Source: Symbiodinium natans (Eukaryota; Sar; Dinophyceae; Suessiales; Symbiodiniaceae). Taken from it: a stretch of DNA of 64,000 bases. Where the stretch lies: NCBI GenBank assembly GCA_905221605.1, contig CAJNDS010000179.1, positions 48,501 to 112,500 of the forward strand, in the 5' to 3' direction. The position numbers were made by a program, and so were the translations under genes. Shown here in pieces: positions 11,501 through 20,918 of this stretch (within the stretch, counting starts at the first letter, position 1; the number at the start of each line of letters is the position of its first letter). Below the pieces are notes generated by a model that had not been told where the DNA came from, ran no database searches, and saw nothing but the letters and a program-made list of their open reading frames with translations.

Positions 11501-14444
11501 GAAATGGGGAAGAATCCATGTTTTATGTGCTTTTCTCAGGTTGTTTTCTTGGTTCTCTTGTTTGCTCTTCGTCGGTAGGCGGAGCGCGACCAGCTGCGGG
11601 CGCTGCAAGAGCAGCTGGTGGAGCTCGGGAAGGAGGAGGACTCTGTGAGGATGCAGCGGGACCTCTTGGCCAAGCAGCAAGAGCAGCTGCGAACTCAGCT
11701 GGGTGAGCAGAAAGGGCGACTACAGGTTCTGCAATCTCAAGTGGCTCGGCGCAGTGATGTTGACTCGGAGTTGGCGGTCCGGAAGGTAGAGCTTCAGGAG
11801 AGCACTGAAGCAGCCCGCCGTGCACGAGCAGCCGCCGACTCCACTGCCGCTCGTGCAAAACAGCTACGGGATGAGAGGTCGCGTAATGCTGCCAAGTACC
11901 GGCATGACCTGGACACCCAAGATGCGCAAATTCGAAACCTGCAGCGTGAAGTAGATGCTCTCACGGAGCTTGGGAAGTCCATCGAAGTGATGCAGGGTCG
12001 TGTTGAAAACGCGGAGGTTTTGAAAGCCAAGCTGGCCATAGCTGATGACAGTGTTCGGTCTGCAGAGCGCGAGCTCGAGGGCTTGCGAGCCAGGCTGGAG
12101 GCAGCCGAGGACAAGCGCAAGAAGAAGGAGGTGATCCGTGAAGCCCTCCAGGCCAACATTCGGCTAAAAACCGTCGAGGAAGAGGCCGAACGCCACCAGC
12201 AAGAAATCAATTCTTTGCTGAAAGACCTTGGCGGCCGAGATATTGAGGCTTTGCGACAACAACTGTCGAGCGTGCGGTCGCGCTCCATGGAGCTGCAAAA
12301 GCAACGCTCTTTTCGGGAAGGTGAGCTGGTCCAGACCCGCGAGGCGATTAGGTCCTTGGAAGTTGAGCTGGCTTCCCCTCTCTACGCAGGACTGCCTGAC
12401 TGTGTGTCTGGTGTAGTGGCAGGATGAAGCCAGTGCCTTTGCAGAGCGTCTGCAAAGACTGGCCTTCAGACTGAATGTGACTCCTTCGACGCCGCTCTGT
12501 GCGTTGCGATGCATTGGGGCAGTTTCAGCCTGGGTCGCAGGAGTGGAACAGCGCCATCGAGAAGCCACAATTCGGCATGAGTCAGCTGCACTCGCAGCTA
12601 AGGACAGCAATTTGAGCGGTCTTGAATTTTGTTCTTTGCCATGGCCTAGAAGTCCTCATCTTCTGCAGGACCTAGGCCGATACCATTCAGCGCTGGACAA
12701 GGCCTTGATGAAGTTCCATTCGCTCAAGATGGCCGAGATCAACAAGACAATAAAAGAGTTATGGCAAAGGGCCCTTTGGCAAAGCTTAAAGCTTAAGGTG
12801 AGCTAGCGCACGTGCCAGCTGCCGGTTTCCAAAGATCTGATTCCGCATTCAGCACTGCAAAGGTTTACCGCGGAAGAGACATTGACTATGTCGCAGTAAG
12901 GCTGGGCTTTGCAGATCGTCTTGTACCCATGACATGAGATGACCTGACCGCTCAAGCACTGCCAGGTCAGACTCGGAAGAGGGAGATGGTGAAGGGCCTG
13001 TGGATTCTGCAGCATCTGGCCGTGCAATGTGCCGCTCCAAGCGCGGACGGTTCAGCGGTCTGTGTTCGAAAGAGATTCTCGCTGGTTTTGTGCTGAGACG
13101 GTCCTACAACTACCGCGTTGTCATGGTCTGCGGCGATGCAGAGATGGACATGCGTGCTGCGCTCAGTCTTTAACATGTGCGTTTGTGGAAGGTCACAGAG
13201 CTCAAGCTGCTCTTTTGAGGCCTTTCATGGCCCCGCTGCATGGGTGCACACGTACAGATCACACCACGGAAAATCACTATCTGCAACAAGTGCACAACGA
13301 CGCGCGTGCAACACAGTACTGCATGCGCGCTCCAGTGTCGATGGCGCAAATCACGGAGTGTTAGAGAATGGTCCGGGGCAGTGCCACCGACTTGAAAATC
13401 AAATCTTGATTATTGACCACCCTTGGCAGGGCTGTTCGATTTCAGTAAACCATTCTCCTCGCCTCCCGGCCTCCTGGCCGGTCCGGACTCGCCAGAGAAG
13501 CGCAGCCCATATACAGTCCCTGTATCCTGGAGTGCCCCCCACACAGAGAAACCCGGAGAGAGTCCGCCCACGAGCCAGAGCTTTGTTGAAATGCGTCTCG
13601 GGCTAGGTTGCAACTTGTTCTTGTGAGAAGAGGGCAGGTAGCTCCCAGAACGATCTCAAAGTAGACATGAACTGTGAGATGAGTTCTAGAAATAACTGTC
13701 ATATTTTTGAAAAAGGCTTGCCATCAATCACTTGACGACAAGTCATGTGTGGTTGATTGCTGGAGGCCTGGTGCCTTGACATGGCCAAGCGGCAAGCACA
13801 AACAAATATTACACTTGCAAAGCCATTGCACCCGTTCTGCCCAATGCTTGTGTAAACCTTATTTGGTAGCGCATCAATTTTCGTGTACGCAGAACCCTTT
13901 TGCACACTTCAGGTGGACGCTGCAGCGCCGGGCAGCGGGTCCTTTGCTCCCTCATTATCCGCCTGGCCTTGGCAGATTCGTTCTGCGTGAACTGTCCCCT
14001 TGACTTCAACAGTGTAAATTGATAAATGTTGTGGGGGAGATCTAGCTGCTTTGTTTCCTCTTCTTCTCTTCTACTGGCAGGCTTCCCATAGTCAAGCGTC
14101 ACCGGGAAGACTCTCGTGCATCATGCTAGGCCATCGTTGGTTGACCGTAAGTGGGGTTTCGCCGGTGTGCTTGATGCTATCAATGCCTGATGGTGTCGCT
14201 TGGGTGGAGCCAAGGTGGGGTGCTTGCACTTGACGAGCCGACAACGAATTTAGACTCAGCCAACGTCAGAGGGCTCGCGGAGGCTTTGCCGATACGAGTA
14301 GAAATTCCTTTGGACACAACAGCCTGGACTCTGCGCCAGGCCTTGGCCAACCTCATAGAAGCCAGACGTGCGCAAGCACGATTCCAGCTGGTGCTGATTA
14401 CGCACGACGAGGCCGGTCAAAGCCCACTAAAGGTGAAATCATAG
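8531..14444 (+). CDS. RAD50: DNA double-strand-break repair protein RAD50 (multi-exon)
   Basis: RAD50 is the SMC-like ATPase of the MRE11-RAD50 complex, which senses and tethers broken DNA ends in the nucleus. The first exon starts at ATG 8531. It carries the N-terminal ABC half with Walker [10 protein letters not shown] (residues 34-42), the Q-loop motif [14 protein letters not shown], a long coiled coil and the zinc hook CQFC (686-689). Further exons inferred from homology and phase: 11369-11447 and 11579-12389 (coiled coil), 12541-12602, 12669-12797, 12863-12900, 12966-13153, 13913-13993 (signature GRCSAGQR), 14215-14282 (Walker B with DEPTTNLD) and 14340-14411 or to the TAG at 14444 (H-loop LITHDE). 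Introns start with GT, GC or GA and acceptors read AG|G. Unresolved: the join after about 10840 (a short exon may be missing there), and the last 40-50 residues of the usual ~1,310. The segment between SDSEE and SYNYR is about 30 residues longer than in human RAD50, so it is either an insertion or an unspotted intron. Confidence 0.95.
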
Positions 14445-15889
14445 CTGTTCACGGCTGAGTAGAGGAGCAGGCTGGCCGAGGTCATACTTGTAGCCTGCGT
14501 ATAACTTCTTTGTTGCGGTTTCCTGGTTGTAGCTCTGTTGCCTTAGTTGCCTCGCGGCGCCAGCGACTTCCCAAACATCGTCAAGCCTTCAGTCATGTTC
14601 ATCGGGCTCATTGGATGTTGCGTGCCTCGCCTGGCATGTCCGATATGTGAACCCCAGGACGCCTGAACCCCCGTGACGCTGAAAGCTTCAACCTCCAACA
14701 AGGTGTTCCCTGCATACACGGGCACACACTTCATGTAAGCCTCAACTCCAAACACACGGTTCACGCAAGTACAGCGCGTGGCGACCGTCAAATTGCCGAT
14801 TCTCAGCGCAACGCGCGCAGAATGCCTGTGGACTTGTGCGACCGCTTGGTGAGCACCACGTCCCGACTTAGGTCACCACGCCAACCTGCCGATTCCGAGC
14901 ATTGAATGAAGCTCGTAAGATCCTTTAAGTAATGAGTTCGGATGTCTGCCAGGGATTTTTTCATCTCACGTCTATGTGAAATGTTTGTTGTGTGTTTTTT
15001 GTGTTGGCAGGTGAGACGACAGACATGCCGCAAGCATACTGTGCTTACTATTGTTGATGTTTGCTGTAACACGGACAGTCTGTCAGTTTTTTGCGTGCTC
15101 CTTTCCAACACTAACGCTGCGCGGTTTTGTCCAGCTATACGGGAGCAGCAAAAATGGAATATGCCTACTCCGGACCCATGAGCCAAAAGTCCCAATGGAG
15201 AAGATTTGCCGAAGCCTTGGCAGAAGCATCTCAAGCATCTTGTTTTAGATGCATTTAGATGCCAAGGGTTGCCTAAAGAGGATGGTGCCACTCACCTAGC
15301 GAACTGCTTCCCAGCTTCCACAAGAAACGGAAAAGCTGCAAGTCAAATCGCGTTTCAAGGATCAGGCTATGGGGAGATAGTCAGATACTTCTCTTGTCGC
15401 CCCTAAGGTGGGGGGATGAGATTGTTCATGTGGCCTTCCGCTGTGATAAGACATGGGGTTGGGGGGGTAATCGCCTTGCATGGTGGAGAGGATCGGGATA
15501 AGGCACACAAGTGTATTCTCATGTTTCCCTGTTTCCCAGCGCAAAGATAAGGGGCTTGCGTTCCATGCAAGCAATGGAAAGCGGCGTCGTTAACTGAACT
15601 GTAACTGTAAGCCCAACACTGCTTGATCGTGACCGATTTCTGGCCGCTCTAGTAAAGCCGCATGTCCATGGCTCGCTGCTGTTCGAGTGGTCGTGCAGAA
15701 ACAGAGGATTTCATCACCGCCTGGCGAAAATTTCAAGATCCCACGATTCCTTTGAACAACCCGTTGCCCCTAACCGCACATTTGTGGAGCCGAAAATGTC
15801 AACATGGCCCCCGCGTTCACAACATTTCACAACTAAGAAGTCAAATACGGCACCCAGGTGGCAGCAAAGACTTGCAAAGTAAGGCATAA
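14445..15889. other. No supported gene; may hide the RAD50 last exon
   Basis: RAD50 should continue after THDE with about 40-50 residues. I searched by eye for an exon reading like D-F-V-x-x-L-G after an AG and found none that convinces. A minus-strand reading at 14803-15291 is stop-free but has no family resemblance. Confidence 0.4.
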
Positions 15890-15896
15890 GTAGGAG

Positions 15897-16177
15897 AACT
15901 CAGTGTACTTTTCGAACATCCAAGCACTCCAGACCTTGCGATCGGCCAGGCCTTTGTCGACCGCCTTGCGCAGCTCCAAGTGTCTGAATGGTTTTATCGT
16001 ATTCACAAAGACGAGACTTGGAAGCAGCGTTGCCGTTCTTTCGTGTTTCATCCGTGCGATGTTTGGTTCAATGTCCACGGTAATGAGGCTGTGAACACCA
16101 GGTTTTGGTCTCATTGCAAACGTGCCCGTTGTTCCTACTCCTTTAAGCTGCATGCGGTTCTTGCTCCTGCGGGGTGA
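15897..16177 (+). CDS. Candidate exon, unknown protein
   Basis: The + frame ending in TGA at 16175-16177 reads protein-like sequence from the beginning (VLFEHPSTPDLAIGQAFVD) through aromatic-rich stretches such as SEWFYRIHKDETWKQ and FHPCDVWFNVHGNEA. Composition looks coding rather than random. There is no start codon at the 5' end, so it would be an internal or last exon or a fragment of a decayed gene. The minus strand is also open here. No family is recognised. Confidence 0.3.
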
Positions 16178-17340
16178 TTGAAGTTGCGTTCTCATTTGGC
16201 CAGTTGTGTGCTGGGCATTTTCATCAGAGAAGTTTGGGCCTGGCAGTCTCGATTCAGGAGTCTGGATGCTCAAAGATTGAAAAGCAGCGATTCCAGAGGT
16301 TTGGCGATTAGAGGCTTCGAGCCTTCAATTTCCCTTGAAATTTTGCTAATCCGTGATGCTAACTGTTCCATGAGATTTTAAAGCACATGGTCTGAGAAAG
16401 AGAGCAGAAACAGTACAGAGACCCTGCTCAATTCACTGCATGGGGCAGTGCAGTGCCTTAGCTTTCAGCCTTAGCTTTCAATCTTGGCGGCAGCACTTAC
16501 AGGCTGCGTTTCACAGGGCTTCGAGCAGTTGTTGCGGTCTGCTGCCTGCAGCGCGTGGCAAGCATTATCGTTGCTGAGACAAAGAGCTAAGCTAGCCTTC
16601 GGGAAGTACAATGAAGTACAGTAAGAAGCGACTTAAAGATTTAAAGATTGAGCGAAACAGACCAGAGCCAAAGAGAGCGCCGTCAGGTATCTCACAAGGT
16701 CGGGGCTGGCCTGGGGCCTGGAACCCTTTTGGGCTTCGGCAATCAGCCTTGGTCACTTATAGTCCTTTCCGCTTTGGATGTGGTGACGCCGTGAGGCACC
16801 TGAATCTGCAATGGCCTTGAACTACAGCTTGTTCAACTGGGCAGCTGGGGACTCGGCATTTCTGTGGAGCCTTCTGTTCAGCTAGGAGTCGGGGTTTAGT
16901 TACTTTCGTGCGCCCCAATCGGAGAAGACTTGACAAAGGCCTTGAGTGATGCATGCTCTTTTTTTTGCTGATGCTTCGCCAATGCTTAACGAATGAGCCC
17001 ACAGGTCAATTTGATGAGTTTTTTTACCTTCCGCAGAACAGTTTTTGTACTAATGCCAGTTGCCAACCCTAGCCTAGCCTGGCACCTTCAGACATCCAGA
17101 AGATTCCAGAAGAAAAGCAGACGTCCACCAGAAACTCCAACAGCCACGAAGAATGCTTTATGTCATGCGTTTTACAGACACCCAGCGCAGTACACCACAG
17201 CAATTGGTGATTAGATGTCATTAGTGTAGCCCAGATGTGGCGTTGGCGTTTGGGTTTGGAGTGTGGGAAGAAGGCCTCAGACTGCGCGAAGTCCACGGAA
17301 CAAGCCGAACAGGTCAAGCAGCACTACAGTAGAGTGCACA
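16178..17340. other. No supported gene
   Basis: No convincing coding exon or structured repeat was seen in this 1.2-kb stretch. Confidence 0.4.
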
Positions 17341-17422
17341 CCGTGCCACCGTGCCACCGTGCCACCGTGCCACCGTGCCACCGTGCCACCGTGCCACCGT
17401 GCCACCGTGCCACCGTGCCACT
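17341..17422. repeat. 8-bp minisatellite (CCACCGTG)n
   Basis: About ten head-to-tail copies of the 8-bp unit CCACCGTG, nearly perfect; the last copy has a C-to-T change. Because 8 is not a multiple of 3 the array reads His-Arg-Ala-Thr-Val-Pro-Pro-Cys cycles in every frame, which explains the repetitive open frames on both strands; these are not genes. Confidence 0.9.
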
Positions 17423-18082
17423 GTGCAGTCTGTTGGGGCCAGGTTATGAGCTGCGGAGATACTTGGTCAGCTACAAAAAGAATTTCCAAACATTTTGACG
17501 ATTCGTCCCTTGTCCTGTATCACATGCTGATGTTAAGACGTACTGTCATCCAGAAGCAAGGCTAGAAAGATGCCACCCGGGCTGGGTCTTGACACTGCCA
17601 GGCGTCACATCAATGAACCTCACCAAAAGCAGCATAGCACAACATATGAAGGGGAACAACTTTTTCGATTTTCGGAGAGTCAAGGAGCCGGGAAGAAGCT
17701 AGGTCACTCGTCTTTTGACATCTTTTTGACACCACCTTGTTTTTGCAAGGCTGTGCATGGCCCAGGCGAGTTTCATGGGCCGCGGGCTTACACTTCATAT
17801 GCTGCACTGGCGCCAGCAGCGTGTTCCATGGAGAAGAGGCCGCACACCCACGTCGGCGAGTACCACGTGGGGGTCTTCTATGCTCAGGTCGAGCTTTGAG
17901 CAGCAGTGGGCGTGACTCGGTTGGGTTCTAACGTCTTGGCTGCTCGATGCTTACATGGCTCTCGGCTGGAAGGGTGAGCCACTCCGAAAGTGTTTCCAGC
18001 CCTGTTCTTGGTTTTGTTTCAGCCTCTATTGGAGTTTTATTTCATGCCGTAGCTCACCGCCCCCCCCCCCCCCCCCGGAGCA
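17423..18082. other. Stretch before the two-exon gene, with a 17-C tract
   Basis: No gene is supported, though the frame ending near 17899 has a plausible tail (HTHVGEYHVGVFYAQVEL) that could be an exon. A 17-C run at 18060-18076 ends six bases before the ATG of the next gene, in a pyrimidine-rich setting that could serve splicing or just be a microsatellite. Confidence 0.4.
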
Positions 18083-19269
18083 ATGGATTCTGGCCGAGAC
18101 TTGGCCCCAGCTGAAGTGTTGCGGGAGCGCGCGTTGGCAGAAGCACCACTGCTAAGTCCCAGACTGGAAGAGCTCAGGGAGCTGCACGGATCAGGCATCC
18201 TCTCTCCACCAGATGTTTGTGTTTGCTACATTCTCCTCTCGCTCAGTGTGCGCTATGGTGATCGCCTTCTGGCTGGTTGGCGACGTCCACATAAGGCGGA
18301 GTTGCACGACGTTCCGCAAGAAACTCCGCACTTCTCAGCTAGACTATGTGATGAGCGCGTTGACACACTCCTAGGAAAAGATGTCTTGAGCGATCGCTGT
18401 TTGGACAAATTGGGCTTGGCTAGAGACACGGCAACATTGAAGGACTTTGCTTGCAAGGCACGTCTGCACAGGATCCCAGACCACGTGTCCACCGGACTGG
18501 AGGAATTTTATGAAGGTCGTCGACCACTGCGCTTGATTTACAGAATACCTGAACCGCAAGACCTGCTCACAATGCAGGCAGATGGTGTACGATGTGTCAG
18601 CGCACTCACATCCCGTCGATTGTTGTCACAAGTCTACGGCCATCGAGATTGTTTGGAGATGCTGCTGCATGATTTCGCTCACATGGAAAAGTTTGTGGAA
18701 GCAGGTCGTTTTTGGCAGCAAGTTGGTTTTTTTGAGTTCCTCAAGACAAGTGTAAGCCCACGCCATTTGGAGCAGTGGCAGCCCAGATATGGAAGGAGAT
18801 GGGAGCTGTCTTGGTCTTATATTTCCTCGGACATGAATGCAGTGGCCAACCATATGTTTCTGACCCTCAGAGCGCAACTCATGGTGGCCATGGCTCGCAG
18901 CACGCTTCTCGAAGTGGGGCGATTAGACGACTCTGATGCAGAACTGGAGTCGGCGAAGTCTGACGTGTACCCAAGGGCCAGCATGTCCAAATGGAAGCCG
19001 TTGCTGCAAGATGCAGGACTTTTGCCGCACTTCGAGGACTTTCGGTAGCATTCTGTGGTCAAGCCTTTTGCTGTTAGTGGTTTGTCTTTTTCTTTCTTAG
19101 TACTCATGTGAGAACAAATGGGCAGGAGCAGTTTGTGGAGGAATGGCGTACTTTGCTTTCTATGCATGTTCGCCACGTTGAAGAGATGTATCCGTGCATC
19201 TTCGAGCCCAAAGAAGGACAGCACCAGCGCACAGAGCACGACAAATGCAAGTTCAAGATGTGGCAGTGA
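18083..19269 (+). CDS. Conserved-looking protein of unknown function, two exons
   Basis: Exon 1 (18083-19044) starts at an ATG after a poly-C run. It joins exon 2 (19101-19269, ending TGA) through a GT-AG intron of 56 bases; the predicted protein has 376 residues. The join keeps the frame and turns ...HFEDFR into a continuous helix-rich sequence through QEQFVEEWRTLLSMHVRHVEE. I do not recognise a family. No signal peptide or membrane segment is visible. A cluster LLHDFAHMEKFVEAG contains an HDxxH motif, which can bind metal in unrelated proteins such as Coq4, but the rest does not look like Coq4. The C-terminal tail is rich in His, Cys and Lys. Codon use and the lack of stops over 962 bases make a real gene likely; the function is unknown. 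An additional 5' exon cannot be excluded. Confidence 0.75.
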
Positions 19270-20747
19270 AAGTCTCCTTGTGGCTTCTAGGAGACTCAGC
19301 ATCTTCTCACTTTGGCCTGTGGCCAAGACCGAGTCTTGACGAGTTCATGCAAGCTGCGATGGAGCCATCGTTGAACCCGGTCCGATCAAATGCGCGGCGC
19401 TCAGTCACAGCACTCCAAAGAAAACCCGCCCTACTCGTGATAGTTTCAACTGGGCTGAGTGATAGTTTCAGTGGGCTCGGTTGGACCAGGCAGCCATCAT
19501 TGCGCATTTTGACGAGCTGGGCCGGCGCAAGCTAGAAAGCGCAATGGCAAAATGAGCTGGGAAAGGAAGCTCAGTGAGAAAGTCGAGGCATGGATGTAAC
19601 AGACATGTTTCAGACATTTCGTGCGCAGGCTGGTGATGGTGCTGGAAAGTTGCGCTTCGGCGATCCGCGAGGCACCAGACAAGCAGACGACTTCACAAAT
19701 TGCTTGACTGATGCTGCTTGCCTTGGGGTGATTTCGTTGCCAGTTTCCATGCTTTGCAGTGCCTTCTGTGAGGACATAGCCCTCCATTCGGCCGATCCTT
19801 CTTTCACTCTCCGAGGCCAGCTGGACCACTTGCTGCAGAGACAGCAGGGTCGAACATGGCAACATTGCCAAAGTTGTCTAAATTGCGTTCAGCAAAGGTC
19901 CGGCGACCTGGTGTTCTTCCCGCCATGAACCCAGAGTCGACAATGAGTCCACAAGCCAGAACTACGTCGAGATGACTTCGGGTTCTAGCTGCGTGATGCG
20001 TGTGACGGACTCGGGGCTGATGTTTCTCAACATGAACCACACCGATGCTTTCTGGAGAAGGTCTTGGCTCAGTCACATGGCAACGGTGACGGCTCCGCAG
20101 TGAGCTTCTGAGACACGGCCGATGTCGCACTGTTTGGCTGCAGTTCGTGTATCAAGTCCAGCGAATCATGGATGACCAGGACAAATCCTACTTCCGGAGA
20201 AAGCCCTCCATTGCGCTGCCAGCTCGAAACTTCAGGGGTTGTCACGCACGGGAAGCTTGTAAGAGAACAGATGCTCAAGAGCATACTGAGATGGCAGACG
20301 TCACTTCAGCCAGGCGTGTCGTGTTTTCCTTCAACATTGGACCGGTTCAGGGCCCAATGCCGTGCAAGACCCAGATTCTGCAGATGCCTCGCACCCAAGA
20401 CGCAAGCATACCCAAACCCAAACCAACCTCTGCTGTTGATGCGTCTTGTGCACAGGGGGCACCTAGGGAAGCACAAGAAGGTTACAACACTACAGCCCTG
20501 CAATGAAGATACCTGTAGGCACTACAAGTTGTTGAATTCGGCATTGTGCTAGGAGCTCAATACCCGAACACCCAGCACAGACTCGGACGGAGAAAGGGTG
20601 ACCAGGCCCCCCTTCCCTGGATCTAGCTTGCGTCGGCTGATTCATTCTGATGCGTGCTGTTTTGGCTCGGTGCTGGAGCTAATCCAGATCATCCGAGATC
20701 CGAGTGATCTCTGGTGCCAGTGCCTGAGCTCGCGCTGAAGAAGAAAC
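19270..20747. other. No supported gene
   Basis: Short open frames only, for example 19590-19928 on +, without family resemblance. I see no repeats or RNA genes. Confidence 0.4.
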
Positions 20748-20918
20748 ATGCAGATGCAAGACGGATTTTGCCGCGGAGACTTGCGCTCTTTTGATGTCTG
20801 CAAGGACTGGCGGCTTGTCATGGGTTTGGCAACGTTGGTTCTGCTGCTGGCCCCGCTGGCGCAGGCAGAAACCAGCAAGTGCCCAGGAACCTGCACAAGA
20901 CTTAGACTGGCACCGTAG
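20748..20918 (+). CDS. Candidate first exon with signal peptide
   Basis: A 56-codon frame from ATG 20748 to TAG 20916-20918. The second ATG, at 20820, gives a textbook secretory signal: MGLATLVLLLAPLAQA followed by ETSKCPGTC. Either the protein is a very small secreted Cys-containing peptide, or more likely this is exon 1 of a spliced gene whose next exon I could not identify. Nothing downstream to 23.8 kb joins it convincingly. Confidence 0.3.
   Translation: MQMQDGFCRGDLRSFDVCKDWRLVMGLATLVLLLAPLAQAETSKCPGTCTRLRLAP

Noticed and set aside
17235-17565. Pro/Cys/His-rich repetitive frames, possible CRISPR-like array
   Set aside because: The 8-bp unit repeats without spacers; it is a minisatellite in a eukaryotic genome.
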